64,000 nt of DNA, taken from Gordonia liuliyuniae. Lineage in GTDB: Bacteria; Actinomycetota; Actinomycetes; Mycobacteriales; Mycobacteriaceae. A model generated the notes under the pieces. It saw nothing but the letters and a program-made list of their open reading frames with translations, was not told the DNA's origin and ran no database searches. This document shows, piece by piece, positions 53,121 to 62,083 of this stretch. Made by a program: the position numbers and the translations under genes. The DNA is taken from positions 62,001 to 126,000 of the forward strand of contig NZ_JAKKOT010000002.1 in NCBI RefSeq assembly GCF_021739025.1. The letters run 5' to 3'. Positions within the stretch are counted from its first letter, which is position 1. Each line of letters starts with the position of its first letter.

Positions 53121-53882
53121 ATGGATGTCACCGGCTCCGCCGTCATCGTCACGGGTGCCGCCTCCGGGCTGGGCGCCGCCACCGCCAAGCGTTTCGCAGC
53201 CGACGGCGCGACCGTCTTCGGCATCGACCTGCAGCCCTCCATCGACAAGGCCGACAAGGTCGACGGCGTCCACCTCGTCGCTGCCGATGTCACCAGTGAG
53301 ACCGAGGTCCAGGCGGTCATCGACCGGATCGTCGACGCCGACCTCCCGCTGCGTGTCACCGTCAACTGCGCGGGCGTCGGCTGGGCGTCGCGCATCCTCG
53401 GCAAGGAGGGGCCGCACGACCTCGACTTGTTCCGCAAGGTCATCGAGATCAACCTGGTCGGCACGTTCAACGTGATGCGGCTGGCCGCCAACCGCATGCA
53501 GGCGGAGCAGGCCGCGAACGACGACAACGCCCGCGGTGTCATCATCAACACCGCGTCGGTCGCCGCTTTCGAGGGTCAGATCGGCCAGATCGCGTACACC
53601 GCCTCCAAGGGCGGCGTCCACGCCATGACGATTTCCGCGGCCCGCGACCTGGCTCGCGCGGGCATTCGCGTCTGCACCATCGCGCCGGGCACCATCAACA
53701 CGCCGATGCTCGCCGGCGTCACGCCGGAGATCAAGAAGACGCTCGAGGCGGGCATCCCGTTCCCACAGCGGCTCGGCGAGCCGACTGAGTACGCGGACCT
53801 CGCCGCACTCATCGTCGGCCACGACTACCTGAACGGTGAGACGATCCGCATGGACGGCGCGCTCCGGATGGCGCCGCGCTAG
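53121..53882 (+). CDS. SDR-family 3-hydroxyacyl-CoA dehydrogenase-like protein
   Basis: 253 aa from ATG 53121, SD AAAAGGAC. Short-chain dehydrogenase: cofactor motif TGAASGLG (about 12-19), NNAG equivalent NCAGVGWA, Ser in NTASVAAFEGQIGQ and catalytic YTASKGG (Tyr159, Lys163). The FEGQ.GQ.AY.ASK and TIAPG.I.TPM patterns are those of HSD17B10-type 3-hydroxyacyl-CoA dehydrogenases, active in beta-oxidation or steroid turnover. Substrate not certain. Monocistronic, with a leader of some tens of bases. Confidence 0.88.
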   Translation: MDVTGSAVIVTGAASGLGAATAKRFAADGATVFGIDLQPSIDKADKVDGVHLVAADVTSETEVQAVIDRIVDADLPLRVTVNCAGVGWASRILGKEGPHDLDLFRKVIEINLVGTFNVMRLAANRMQAEQAANDDNARGVIINTASVAAFEGQIGQIAYTASKGGVHAMTISAARDLARAGIRVCTIAPGTINTPMLAGVTPEIKKTLEAGIPFPQRLGEPTEYADLAALIVGHDYLNGETIRMDGALRMAPR

Positions 53883-53922
53883 GTCGATCCCGATGTGGTC
53901 GATCCCGATGTGCGAGGGCCCG

Positions 53923-54366
53923 TCACGTGTCGACGACCAGATGTAGACCTTGGTCGACGACGACGGGCTCTCGCCGTCTGTGCAGTACGTCGACGAGATC
54001 GTCGACGACGGCGACCGTCTCCCTCGGCAGTCCGGCTAGGCGTTGCGCCACCCGATGCACCTCGGGGTCGGCCGTCGCCCGGAACCGCTCAATCTCCGCA
54101 CGGGTGCGGCGCTCAGCGTCGTCGGTGAGGAAATGGCGGATGTCGACGTCGAACGCCGCCGCGAGTCCTTCGACGGTTCGGAACGACGGTGACTTGGCCT
54201 TGCCCGAACGCAGCTGGCTCAGATATGACTCACCGATCCGGTACCCGCGGTCCGCGGCGCGTTGCGCGATGGTCTTCGCGCTGTACGGACGCCCGTCCGG
54301 CCCCGGAAGACTCCGAAACAACTCGTCCAGTCGCAGGGCGAACACGCCCGCCTCCCCATCCAACAT
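53923..54366 (-). CDS. XRE-family regulator resembling mycobacterial EspR (Rv3849)
   Basis: 147 aa. The N-terminal HTH (TIAQRAADRGYRIGESYLSQLRSGKAKSPSF region, about 32-62; core SYLSQLRSGKAKSPS) matches the EspR pattern in which YLSQLRSG contacts DNA. A C-terminal helical part with RVAQRLAGLPRE, comparable to EspR's RIAQRAHGLPS dimer segment. EspR is a nucleoid-associated regulator of the ESX-1 locus in M. tuberculosis and lies soon after sodA, as here. No ESX genes are in this window, so the targets are unknown. It converges with the SDR gene. Confidence 0.85.
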   Translation of the reverse strand: MLDGEAGVFALRLDELFRSLPGPDGRPYSAKTIAQRAADRGYRIGESYLSQLRSGKAKSPSFRTVEGLAAAFDVDIRHFLTDDAERRTRAEIERFRATADPEVHRVAQRLAGLPRETVAVVDDLVDVLHRRREPVVVDQGLHLVVDT

Positions 54367-54472
54367 GAAAACTACTGCCCCTCTCGTGCCCCCCGGCCGT
54401 GAAATCGTCTCCGACTCAGTCGCAGCTATTCAATCGTGTCCGCGCTCGATTATGCAATTCGGACTGAATTAC

Positions 54473-56110
54473 TCAGTGCGACAGCAGATCCCGACTGCTC
54501 GGCAGATCCAGGACGGCGTCGGACGACATCCATTCGCGTAAGACCTTCGTCGCACGGACATCGTCTTCGTTGTAGACGAGGAGACGGTCACGCTGCGACA
54601 TGTCTTGCGGGGCCCCATCGAGGGCGACGGCCGCCGCATACCACTCCATCGACGCCTCCCCGCTCGCCTCGTCGTCGCGCCACCCGAATCCCGCGACCGG
54701 CGCGATCCGCTTGAGACCCTTGCCGCGCGGACACACGAAGTTGCGGCCGACGGCCTCAAAGACGTCGACCCACTCCTTGGATCCGATGAACGCGTCGACC
54801 TCGGCTCGCGACGGCACGCCGGGCACGACGCGGTGGAACCGGTCGGCGCTGCCGCGAAGCCAGCGGTTCTCCGCCTGCTGTGAGTAGCAGTAGGCGGCGA
54901 ACGTCTTCCCCGCGGCGTGCGCGGCCTCCCGTTCGGCGCTCAACCACGCCCAGAACTCGGCGAACGACCTGCCCTCGTCGACGCTCGGCAATGGATCCCA
55001 GGTGACGAACGCGCGGTACCGGACGTCGCGGTCGGGATCGGTGGTGTCCGTCAGGAGTGTGCCCCACATGTAGGCGCCGCGCTCGGAGTAGCTTTCCATG
55101 TCGACGTCCACTTCGACGTCGGCGCGACGCACGTACGGCCGATCGCCGCGGCGCGCCAGCGGGAGCCCGTCGACCCAGCACCGTGCCGACACGATCGCGT
55201 CGTCGAACGACACCGCGCCGGGCCAGTCTGCGGGCGGATCGCCGCGGTGAGTCGCCAGGTCGTCGACCGTCACGATGCCCGCATCCTGCAGGACCAGCGA
55301 CTGACTGCCGCCGACGACGAGACTCACATCGCGGCGCTCGACCAGTTCTGCCTCGCATCGCGGCCACCAGTGGCAGCTGCGGCATTCGGCGACTCGGCGG
55401 GGACCGGTCCGGACCTGTCCGTCGACCACCGCGCGACGCCGCGCGAACGCCTCGGCGTATGCGTCCATCGCCGCCGTGAGCGGCACCGCGACGATGCAGT
55501 CGGCGTCCAGGCCGATCAGTCCGCCCCACCGGTCGGCGGCGTCGACGCCCCAGCCGAGATCGTCGAGCATGGCCGCCAGATGCGACAACCGCAGCACGTC
55601 CCGACGCTGCGATCGGAACGAGCGAGTCCCGTCCAGTTCGGGCAACCAACCCCACAGCGGGCTCGTCCGCAGCGTCGGCGCGGGCGCATCGGCCGGCCGA
55701 TCCGGACTGGTGGGCGTCGTGACTCGATGGTTGACGATGATCACCGGCAGGTATCCGCCGTCGTGACGGATCAGCGCTTCGGCGTGCCCGCGGCGACCGC
55801 GGCCTGCGTCGGTCGGCAGCGCCGCTCGAAAGATCCATGCGGCGCCGGACTCGACGGCGCGTCGAGTCTGCTCGACACGATCGCGGTGCGGACCGTCGTC
55901 GACGGTGACGATCGTGTCCGCAGGCTGCCCGCTCTGGAAGCCGTGCAGCGTCGCGATCACCGACGCGCGGTGCGACTGGGCCGCCTCGATGCGGCGCCGG
56001 GCCTCCGGCGACACGTCCGAGGCCGCCGCATCACCGCGTTCGGCGAAGTCGAGAGCGAGCCGGTGTTCACATCCGCTGAGGTTCCGTGCCCCCAACACCG
56101 CAGAACTCAC
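54473..56110 (-). CDS. TM0106-family RecB-like putative nuclease
   Basis: 545 aa from GTG 56110, SD GAGGGGCG; upstream codons to 56260 are judged non-coding. The N-terminal part (CEHRLALDFAERG, VRTGPRRVAECRSCHWWPRCE) has cysteines spaced as in Cas4/AddB-like Fe-S nucleases. The PD-(D/E)XK core lies at about residues 85-250 (EALIRHDGGYLPVIIVNHRV, a D...V-x-V strand). The C-terminal third is an RNase H-like exonuclease domain (VEVDVDMESYSERGAYMWG, YNEDDVRATKVLREWM). This TM0106 architecture is known but its function is not. It is divergent from the DUF6474 gene. Confidence 0.82.
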   Translation of the reverse strand: MSSAVLGARNLSGCEHRLALDFAERGDAAASDVSPEARRRIEAAQSHRASVIATLHGFQSGQPADTIVTVDDGPHRDRVEQTRRAVESGAAWIFRAALPTDAGRGRRGHAEALIRHDGGYLPVIIVNHRVTTPTSPDRPADAPAPTLRTSPLWGWLPELDGTRSFRSQRRDVLRLSHLAAMLDDLGWGVDAADRWGGLIGLDADCIVAVPLTAAMDAYAEAFARRRAVVDGQVRTGPRRVAECRSCHWWPRCEAELVERRDVSLVVGGSQSLVLQDAGIVTVDDLATHRGDPPADWPGAVSFDDAIVSARCWVDGLPLARRGDRPYVRRADVEVDVDMESYSERGAYMWGTLLTDTTDPDRDVRYRAFVTWDPLPSVDEGRSFAEFWAWLSAEREAAHAAGKTFAAYCYSQQAENRWLRGSADRFHRVVPGVPSRAEVDAFIGSKEWVDVFEAVGRNFVCPRGKGLKRIAPVAGFGWRDDEASGEASMEWYAAAVALDGAPQDMSQRDRLLVYNEDDVRATKVLREWMSSDAVLDLPSSRDLLSH

Positions 56111-56244
56111 GTGCCGCGCCCCTCTTCGTTTCGTCGACTCGAACGCCGGCCCACACGGGCCGGGTGATTCACTACCCCACGAGACTATGCAAAGCTGGAG
56201 ACAATCATTCGCAGGTGTCGACATTCCGACGGAGAGGTCAGAGC

Positions 56245-56961
56245 ATGGGACTGCTCTCATCCGTGCGCGCGAAGCGTACTGATCGCAAGGCGGGCAAGAA
56301 GATCCGCAAGGGCGAAGAGAAGGCGATCAAGTACCGCGCAAAGGCACAGGCCAAAGCCGAGTCCGCCGTGGACCGCAAGCTCCGGAAGAAGGAGTTGCGG
56401 ACCGAGGACAAATTCCACAAACGCGCGCAGAAGGCCGAACGCAAGACGACAAAGACCGCGTCCAAGGCGCAGCGCAAGGTCGCCGAGGCCGAAGCCAAGA
56501 TCGTCTCCGAGCAGGCGAAGGCCGACGCGGCGAAGGCGCTGTTCACACCGGCCAAGATGAAGCGGTTCCTCACCGTCGGCCGCATGGCGGCGCCCGTCGT
56601 GGTGCCGATCGTCTACCGCGGTGCCGTTGCGGCCCGTGCCCAGTTGACCGAGATCCAGGCGCGGCGCGCCGGGGTGCCCGCGCAAGTTCTGACCCAGTTC
56701 GGCGGCCCGAGCGCCGCGCTGCGCGCCCGCATCGCCACCTCGCGGGACTCGGCGACCAAGGTCGCGGCGGCCGAGCAGACCGCGGAGGGCAAGGCGTTCG
56801 TCGACGCGATGACCGACCGGCTGGCCAATCTGGAGGTGGCGGCCGACGCCGCAGACGCGATGCCGCCCGCGCAACGGAAGTCCGCGCAGCGCGCGATCGA
56901 CAACGAACTGACCGCGATCGACAACGATCTGCTCGCCCGGCTGAACGTTCACCCGACCTGA
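56245..56961 (+). CDS. Lys/Ala-rich DUF6474-type protein
   Basis: 238 aa from ATG 56245, SD GGAGAGG. The first ~115 residues are very rich in Lys, Arg, Ala and Glu and should form a long charged helix or coiled coil. A short hydrophobic stretch (MAAPVVVPIVYRGAVAA, about 113-130) follows, then a helical domain with IQARRAGVPAQVLTQFGGPSAALRARI. I recognise the pattern as a mycolata-specific conserved family (DUF6474). Function unknown; a basic helix next to a membrane-like segment could bind lipid, wall polymer or nucleic acid. A strong terminator follows. Confidence 0.75.
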   Translation: MGLLSSVRAKRTDRKAGKKIRKGEEKAIKYRAKAQAKAESAVDRKLRKKELRTEDKFHKRAQKAERKTTKTASKAQRKVAEAEAKIVSEQAKADAAKALFTPAKMKRFLTVGRMAAPVVVPIVYRGAVAARAQLTEIQARRAGVPAQVLTQFGGPSAALRARIATSRDSATKVAAAEQTAEGKAFVDAMTDRLANLEVAADAADAMPPAQRKSAQRAIDNELTAIDNDLLARLNVHPT

Positions 56962-56974
56962 ATCACGAGTCGGC

Positions 56975-57024
56975 AAAACTTTGGCACTCGAACCGTTCTC
57001 CAGGAGTTCGAGTGCCAAAGTTTT
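56975..57024. terminator. Strong terminator hairpin
   Basis: Perfect 19-bp arms (56975-56993 and 57006-57024) around a 12-nt loop, starting 13 bp after the DUF6474 stop; the right arm runs into TTTTT. Works as an intrinsic terminator on the plus strand, and the AAAA at the left edge would give a U-run on the minus strand. Confidence 0.85.
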
Positions 57025-57086
57025 TATCCGTGCGAATGCTGTGCCGAACCACCCAATCCGCTCCGAACCGTGATTAGCTGAACCTC

Positions 57087-57809
57087 ATGGTGAAGCGCAT
57101 AGTCGTCCTCGTGTCCGGTGTGATCGTCGCGCTCAGCGGGATTCTGACTCTCCAGGCGCCGGCCGCGCCGAACGCGTCAGCCGCGCCCCGCTGCGCCGAC
57201 GTCCACGTACTGTTCGCACGCGGCACCGCCGAGACCGCGCCCCCGCTCGGCGTGACAGGCATCGCCTTCGAGAACTCGCTACGCAACCGGATCAAGGGCG
57301 ACTCGGTCCGCGTCGAACCCGTGAACTACCCGGCGAGCAGTAACTTCAGCAACAAGTTGGAGTTCGCTGAGACCTTCGTGACCGGCGTGAAGTACGCACA
57401 GAAGCGAGTCCGTCAGATCGCGGCGGCATGCCCGAAGACCGACATCGTCGTCGGCGGCTACTCGCAGGGCGGCGCACTCGCCGCGTACACCGTCGCCGAC
57501 TCGTACGACATCCCCGCGTCGTACGCCGACTACCGCCAGTACGCACCGAAGCCGATGTCCGCCGAACTCGCCGACCACGTCGCCGCCGTCGTCCTGTTCG
57601 CTCCCCCGTCGGCTCGCTTCCTCAAGGACGCGGGCGCGCCGACGATGCGAGTCGGAAAGGCTTACGCGGGCAAGACCATCCGCTTCTGCACCCAGGGCGA
57701 CACGATCTGCAACGGTGCACCTCTCGCCGGCCCTAACGCTCTGCACCTGCTGTACCCGGTGAACGGTTCGACGCACCGTGCCGCGGCATACGTCGCACGC
57801 CGCGTGTAG
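57087..57809 (+). CDS. Secreted cutinase-family esterase
   Basis: 240 aa. Signal peptide (MVKRIVVLVSGVIVALSGILT core, cleavage near SAA). The mature part starts CADVHVLFARGTAE, with nucleophile elbow GGYSQGGALAAY (Ser126), and a C-terminal CTQGDTICNGAPLAGPNALHLLY that carries the acid Asp between two cysteines and the catalytic His. Two disulfides are typical of the family. Actinobacterial cutinases/Culps hydrolyse esters, polyesters or phospholipids. A TTAGCT box 7 bp before the ATG suggests a leaderless mRNA. Stands alone after a terminator. Confidence 0.93.
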   Translation: MVKRIVVLVSGVIVALSGILTLQAPAAPNASAAPRCADVHVLFARGTAETAPPLGVTGIAFENSLRNRIKGDSVRVEPVNYPASSNFSNKLEFAETFVTGVKYAQKRVRQIAAACPKTDIVVGGYSQGGALAAYTVADSYDIPASYADYRQYAPKPMSAELADHVAAVVLFAPPSARFLKDAGAPTMRVGKAYAGKTIRFCTQGDTICNGAPLAGPNALHLLYPVNGSTHRAAAYVARRV

Positions 57810-57902
57810 GCCGAACGGGCTAACGTTTCCGCGTCGAGTGTCGACAGTCACAGTAGGACCGCATTCGTCGACCTCGGCGTGGGAGACCGCGCCCGCCTAC
57901 CG

Positions 57903-58448
57903 ATGACACTTTTCACGCGCACACGAACCCTGATCGCGGCGACCGCCGTCGCCCTCGCCGCCTCCACCGCGATTGCGCCGGTCGCGGACGCGGCGCCCGT
58001 ACGGCCGTCCACCGACTCCCTGAGCTTCCACATTCCCGCCGTCGGCGGACTGGAGGTCGGCCCCGCCGGTGTCCCCGGCGGCTCGTTCCAGACGACGACC
58101 GTGACCGCCCGACCGGGTATCCGGCCGATGATCTTCCCACCTGCGCCGGCCACTGTGCAGTTCACGGTCACCGACGTCGCGCCCTATTACTTCCAGTACG
58201 CCTACCGGTATCTGGCGGTGAACTGGCGCAACCTGCGGACCGGCAAGACCGGCCACCTCGATCTCCGGCATTGGGAGAAGGGGCCGACCACGACCGGCTA
58301 CCCGGCGTCCTTGCCGACATCCGCCGTCGCACAGACCGGAGGCGGCCCCGTCGTCGCGACCGTCTCCGTGATGCGGACGCAGTATCAGGCGCCGCCTATC
58401 GCGATCAGCGTGATCCCCGGCATCGCGGCGCTGGACGTGCCGAAATAG
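57903..58448 (+). CDS. Small secreted protein of unknown function
   Basis: 181 aa from ATG 57903. A clear signal peptide (RTRTLIAATAVALAASTAIA, cleavage at VADA-AP near residue 31). The mature ~150 residues are rich in Pro, Thr and aromatic residues, without cysteines, and include VTDVAPYYFQYAYRYLAVNW and TGKTGHLDLRHW. This may be a beta-sandwich. I do not recognise the family. It lies between cutinase and the aldehyde dehydrogenase gene, 3 bp short of a convergent stop. Confidence 0.7.
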   Translation: MTLFTRTRTLIAATAVALAASTAIAPVADAAPVRPSTDSLSFHIPAVGGLEVGPAGVPGGSFQTTTVTARPGIRPMIFPPAPATVQFTVTDVAPYYFQYAYRYLAVNWRNLRTGKTGHLDLRHWEKGPTTTGYPASLPTSAVAQTGGGPVVATVSVMRTQYQAPPIAISVIPGIAALDVPK

Positions 58449-58451
58449 CCG

Positions 58452-59999
58452 CTACCGGCCGGGCAGGTACTTGAGCGACTTGATGAGGACCGGAGTCAGC
58501 TTCAAGTAGAGACTCTGCGGGACACCCTTGATCCCGTCGAGACCGATGACGCGCTGCGTGGCGATGGTCTGCGGCTCGGTGTACTTGAGCAGTCCCTCCT
58601 GGCCGTGGCGTCGCCCGACCCCGGAGATGCCCATGCCGCCCATGGGAGCCGCCGTCGAACCCCACGCCGCGGCGTAGCCCTCGTTGATGTTGACTGTGCC
58701 CGCGTGCAGTCGTTCCGCGATCTTCTGCGCCTGCGCGGTGCTACCGGCGAAGACGCTCGCGTTGAGGCCGTACTCGGTGTCGTTGGCGCGCGCGACGGCC
58801 TCGTCGACGTCGTCGACCGGGTAGATCGACACGACGGGACCGAACGTCTCGTCGCCGAAACACGTCATCTCGTCGGTCACGTCGGCGAGCACGGTCGGCT
58901 CGAAGAAGAACGGACCGAGGTCGGCGCGCTTGCGTCCGCCTGCGAGCACCGTCGCACCCTTCGCCACCGCGTCGTCGACGTGCGCCAGCACGGTGTCGAC
59001 CTGCTGTGCAGAGGCGAGCGACCCCATATCGGCGGTGAAGTCGTAGGCCGACGAGAGTCGCATATTCGTCACGTGCTCGCCGAAGCGGCGGCTGAACTCG
59101 TCGGCGATGGACCGTTCGACGTAGATGCGTTCGATGGAGATGCACAGCTGGCCCGAGTTCGAGAAGCACGCGCGGGCTGCCCCGGCGACGGCGTCGCCGA
59201 TGTTGACGCCCTCGGTGACGATCATCGGGTTCTTGCCGCCGAGTTCGGCGGAGAATCCGATGAGGCGCTTACCCGCCTGCGCGGCGAGCGTCGCGCCCGT
59301 CTCGGACGAACCGGTGAACATGACGTAGTCGGCGGAGGCGACGATCGCCTGTCCGACGACCGAGCCGGGCCCTGGGACAACGGCGAACAGTTCACGCGGA
59401 AGTCCGGCCTTGTACAGGAGTTCGGCGAGGGCGAGCGCGCAGTACGGGGTGTTGCTGTCCGGCTTGATGACGACCGCGTTGCCTGCGATCAGAGCGGCGA
59501 CCGCGTCCGACACCGCGAGCGTCAGCGGGTAGTTCCACGGACTGATGACGCCGACGACACCCTTCGGCTGGTACCGGACGCGAGCATCCGTCGCACCCGG
59601 CAGCATGCCCTGCACGTGGTGTTCGGCGAGCATTCCCGGCCCCTGCTGGGAGTAGTAGCGGGCGGTCAGCGCGACGTCGATGACCTCTTCCTGCGCGTAG
59701 ATCCGGGCCTTGCCGGTCTCCGCCTGCGCGATGTCCATCAGTTCTTCAGCCGCCCCGTGGACGAGTTCGGAGAACGCGGCGATCACCTTGGCGCGCTGGG
59801 CGGGCGTGCGGGCCGCCCAGTCGGCCTGCGCGGTGCGTGCGCGCTCGACGGCGCGTTCCAGGTCATCGGCGGTGGCGACGGGGATCGTCGCCATCTCGGC
59901 GCCGCTGAACGCTTCGAGCACGGGTTTGGTGGGACGCGGCTCGTCGATCGCGGCGAGCGCGGCCAGGCGGGTGAAGTAGGCGGGCGAAGGCTTCGGCAT
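58452..59999 (-). CDS. Succinate-semialdehyde dehydrogenase (GabD2-like)
   Basis: 515 aa. Aldehyde dehydrogenase fold: PKGVVGVISPWNYPLTL, catalytic Glu in FSAELGGKNPMIV and catalytic Cys in SGQLCISIERIYVE, with FGPVVSIYPVDD. The SGQLCI-SIERIYVE pattern and length resemble GabD2 (Rv1731) succinate-semialdehyde dehydrogenases, which use NAD(P) to make succinate. Other aldehydes are possible. The rraA gene is just upstream on the same strand (34 bp gap), so the two may be co-transcribed, though the link is not obvious. Confidence 0.88.
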   Translation of the reverse strand: MPKPSPAYFTRLAALAAIDEPRPTKPVLEAFSGAEMATIPVATADDLERAVERARTAQADWAARTPAQRAKVIAAFSELVHGAAEELMDIAQAETGKARIYAQEEVIDVALTARYYSQQGPGMLAEHHVQGMLPGATDARVRYQPKGVVGVISPWNYPLTLAVSDAVAALIAGNAVVIKPDSNTPYCALALAELLYKAGLPRELFAVVPGPGSVVGQAIVASADYVMFTGSSETGATLAAQAGKRLIGFSAELGGKNPMIVTEGVNIGDAVAGAARACFSNSGQLCISIERIYVERSIADEFSRRFGEHVTNMRLSSAYDFTADMGSLASAQQVDTVLAHVDDAVAKGATVLAGGRKRADLGPFFFEPTVLADVTDEMTCFGDETFGPVVSIYPVDDVDEAVARANDTEYGLNASVFAGSTAQAQKIAERLHAGTVNINEGYAAAWGSTAAPMGGMGISGVGRRHGQEGLLKYTEPQTIATQRVIGLDGIKGVPQSLYLKLTPVLIKSLKYLPGR

Positions 60000-60033
60000 G
60001 GAAACTCCCTGGAGCGAGTGGCGGACTGGAGGG

Positions 60034-60528
60034 TCAGGCGGGTCGGGAGACGAGGACGATGCCGTCGTCGTCGGAGTAGGCGATGTCGCCCGGAGCGAAG
60101 GTGACGCCGCCGAGTTCGACCGGGACGTCGCGCTCGCCGACGCCGGTCTTGGTCGACTTGCGCGGGTTGGTACCGAGCGCCTTCACCCCGATCGCCATGC
60201 CGCCGATGGTCTTCGCATCGCGGATCGCTCCGTTGGCGATGATCCCGACCCAGCCGTTCGAGCGGCCGAGCTCGGCGATGATGTCGCCGACGAGCGCGGT
60301 GTGGACCGACGCGTCGCCGTCGATGACGAGCACGCCGCCCTCGTTCGGCTCGGAGAGAATCGACTTGAGCAGAGCGTTGTCCTGAAAGCAGCGGACTGTA
60401 GTGACGACGCCGACGAACTCATGGTTGCCGCCGTACTGGGTGAACTGGGTGTCGCAACTGCGGACGTCTTCGCCGATCTCATCGACGAGGTCTGCGGTCG
60501 GCGTGAAGGTGAGCGAGGTCATGTCCAC
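60034..60528 (-). CDS. rraA: RraA-like protein / oxaloacetate decarboxylase-type 4-hydroxy-4-methyl-2-oxoglutarate aldolase fold
   Basis: 164 aa. Characteristic [64 protein letters not shown] and [21 protein letters not shown]. coli RraA inhibits RNase E, while close homologues with G-D-x20-R-D catalytic motifs are aldolases. Here the Gly/Asp and Arg-Asp positions (VGDIIAELG..., AIRDAK) are intact, so enzymatic activity is possible. Corresponds to Rv3853 (earlier misnamed MenG). Cytosolic trimer. Confidence 0.92.
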   Translation of the reverse strand: MDMTSLTFTPTADLVDEIGEDVRSCDTQFTQYGGNHEFVGVVTTVRCFQDNALLKSILSEPNEGGVLVIDGDASVHTALVGDIIAELGRSNGWVGIIANGAIRDAKTIGGMAIGVKALGTNPRKSTKTGVGERDVPVELGGVTFAPGDIAYSDDDGIVLVSRPA

Positions 60529-60646
60529 AGTCTATTCGCTCTACCTACTGCGGAGTAACTCCCGGTGACAGTCATCCCGGTGACAGTCGTCTCGCTCGCG
60601 GAAACCACGGAGCGCGCGACGCCCAGGCGGGTGCGACAATGATGCC

Positions 60647-60859
60647 GTGGACGATATCGAGATCCGTGACGATTCCATCCGCTTGGGCCAGTTCTTGAAG
60701 CTGGCCAACCTGATCGAGACGGGCGCCGACGCGAAGATCGTCGTCGGCGACGGACTGGTGTCCGTGAACGGCGAAGTCGAGACCCGTCGCGGCCGTCAAC
60801 TGACGGGCGGCGACGTCGTGGAGATCGGTGGGCTCAGCGTGCGAGTCGCAATTCGGTGA
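60647..60859 (+). CDS. Small S4-domain RNA-binding protein
   Basis: 70 aa, GTG start; GACAAT about 6 bp upstream suggests a leaderless mRNA. The whole protein is one S4 domain: IRLGQFLKLANLIETGADAK and VVGDGLVSVNGEVETRRGRQL...GDVVEI. It resembles YaaA/YbcJ-type stand-alone S4 proteins that bind structured RNA, perhaps in ribosome assembly. A possible small ORF overlaps its 3' end on the other strand. Confidence 0.88.
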   Translation: MDDIEIRDDSIRLGQFLKLANLIETGADAKIVVGDGLVSVNGEVETRRGRQLTGGDVVEIGGLSVRVAIR

Positions 60860-60983
60860 GTTCGGCCGTCGTGGCCAGACGCTCACGTTGTTCGGCGAGT
60901 GCGGACGGTGCGCGCCGTCGGCCCGCGAACAGGCGAACGATACTCACGAGCGACACACGACGACGCTGACTGCTGGACTGCAT
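60834..60983 (-). CDS. Possible 49-aa basic small protein
   Basis: ATG 60983 to TGA 60834, encoding MQSSSQRRRVSLVSIVRLFA followed by an Arg/Ala/Leu-rich helix ending LTELRLAR. GGGAGGGG lies 10-15 nt upstream as an SD. It overlaps the end of the S4 gene by 26 bp on the opposite strand. It fills an otherwise empty gap (60860-61090), but so short and Arg-rich an ORF could arise by chance in this GC content. Confidence 0.35.
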   Translation of the reverse strand: MQSSSQRRRVSLVSIVRLFAGRRRAPSALAEQRERLATTAELTELRLAR

Positions 60984-61174
60984 TGGTAGGTCCCCTCCCC
61001 GAGACGAACTTGATGTCTCACCTGATCATCGTCGCATCGACGCCGAATCGTTACCCCGAGCGCTGAGAAGAGGGTCATTTCACATCGACTGTGACGGGTG
61101 ACGAACCCTGCGAGCTGCGCTGGCGCCGGGTTACTGTGGTGTCCGTCGAACAGACCACGATGAGAGGGATCGGC

Positions 61175-62083
61175 ATGCCCCGGAGCCCGTCCGCAGATCT
61201 GTCCGTCGCCGGACTCACCAAGAGCTTCGGTTCGTTGCAGGCACTCGACGATGTGACGTTCGAAGTCGGCGCGGGCGAGATCTTCGGTTTCGTCGGGTCG
61301 AACGGTGCAGGCAAGTCGACCACCATGCGCATCATTCTCGGCGTCCTCGCCGCCGACGCGGGGGCCGTGACGTTCGGCGACCGCCCGATCGACGCCGACG
61401 TCCGCCGCCGTATCGGCTACATGCCCGAAGAACGTGGGCTCTACCCGAAGATGAAGGTCGGCGACCAGCTTGTCTACCTGGCGCGACTGCACGGCCTGTC
61501 AGCGTCCGACGCGGCTGAGCGCACCCGGTACTGGACGCGCAGGCTCGGTGTCGATGGCCGGGTCGGCGACAACGTCGCCGACCTCTCGCTGGGCAACCAG
61601 CAGCGCGTCCAGCTCGCCGCGGCGCTCGTCTTCGACCCCGACGTCCTCGTGCTCGACGAACCGTTCTCCGGGCTCGACCCGGTAGCCGTCGACGTGATGA
61701 GCGAAGTACTCACCGAGAAGGCAGGCGACGGCGTCCCCGTCATCTTCTCCAGCCACCAACTCGACCTCGTCCAACGCCTGTGCGACCGTGTCGGCATCAT
61801 CGGAAAGGGCCGGATGCAGGCGCTCGGCACCGTCGACGAACTCCGCTCCCGGGGCGGCGTCCGGCTCCGAGTCGACGCACCCGCCGCTCCTCACGGATGG
61901 GCCGACGGCCTGCGCGGCGTGGTCCGCGCCGACTACGACTCGTCGACGACGATCTACCTGGACGGCACCCACGACGATCAACAGATCCTCGCTGCCGCCC
62001 TCGCCACCGGGCCCGTCCACACCTTCGCGTCTGCCACCCCCGATCTGACCGAGATGTTCCGAGAGGTCGTGACCGCCGAATGA
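61175..62083 (+). CDS. ABC transporter ATPase (NatA-like)
   Basis: 302 aa from ATG 61175, with SD AGAGGG; the ATG at 61160 has none. Walker A GSNGAGKST (about 37-45), signature LSLGNQQRVQLA (altered from LSGGQ), Walker B VLVLDEPFSGLD and switch FSSHQLD. The ARGLYPKMKV Q-loop region and SLGN signature are typical of NatA/YhaQ-type exporters of sodium or antibiotics. Overlaps the permease gene by 4 nt (ATGA). Confidence 0.93.
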   Translation: MPRSPSADLSVAGLTKSFGSLQALDDVTFEVGAGEIFGFVGSNGAGKSTTMRIILGVLAADAGAVTFGDRPIDADVRRRIGYMPEERGLYPKMKVGDQLVYLARLHGLSASDAAERTRYWTRRLGVDGRVGDNVADLSLGNQQRVQLAAALVFDPDVLVLDEPFSGLDPVAVDVMSEVLTEKAGDGVPVIFSSHQLDLVQRLCDRVGIIGKGRMQALGTVDELRSRGGVRLRVDAPAAPHGWADGLRGVVRADYDSSTTIYLDGTHDDQQILAAALATGPVHTFASATPDLTEMFREVVTAE

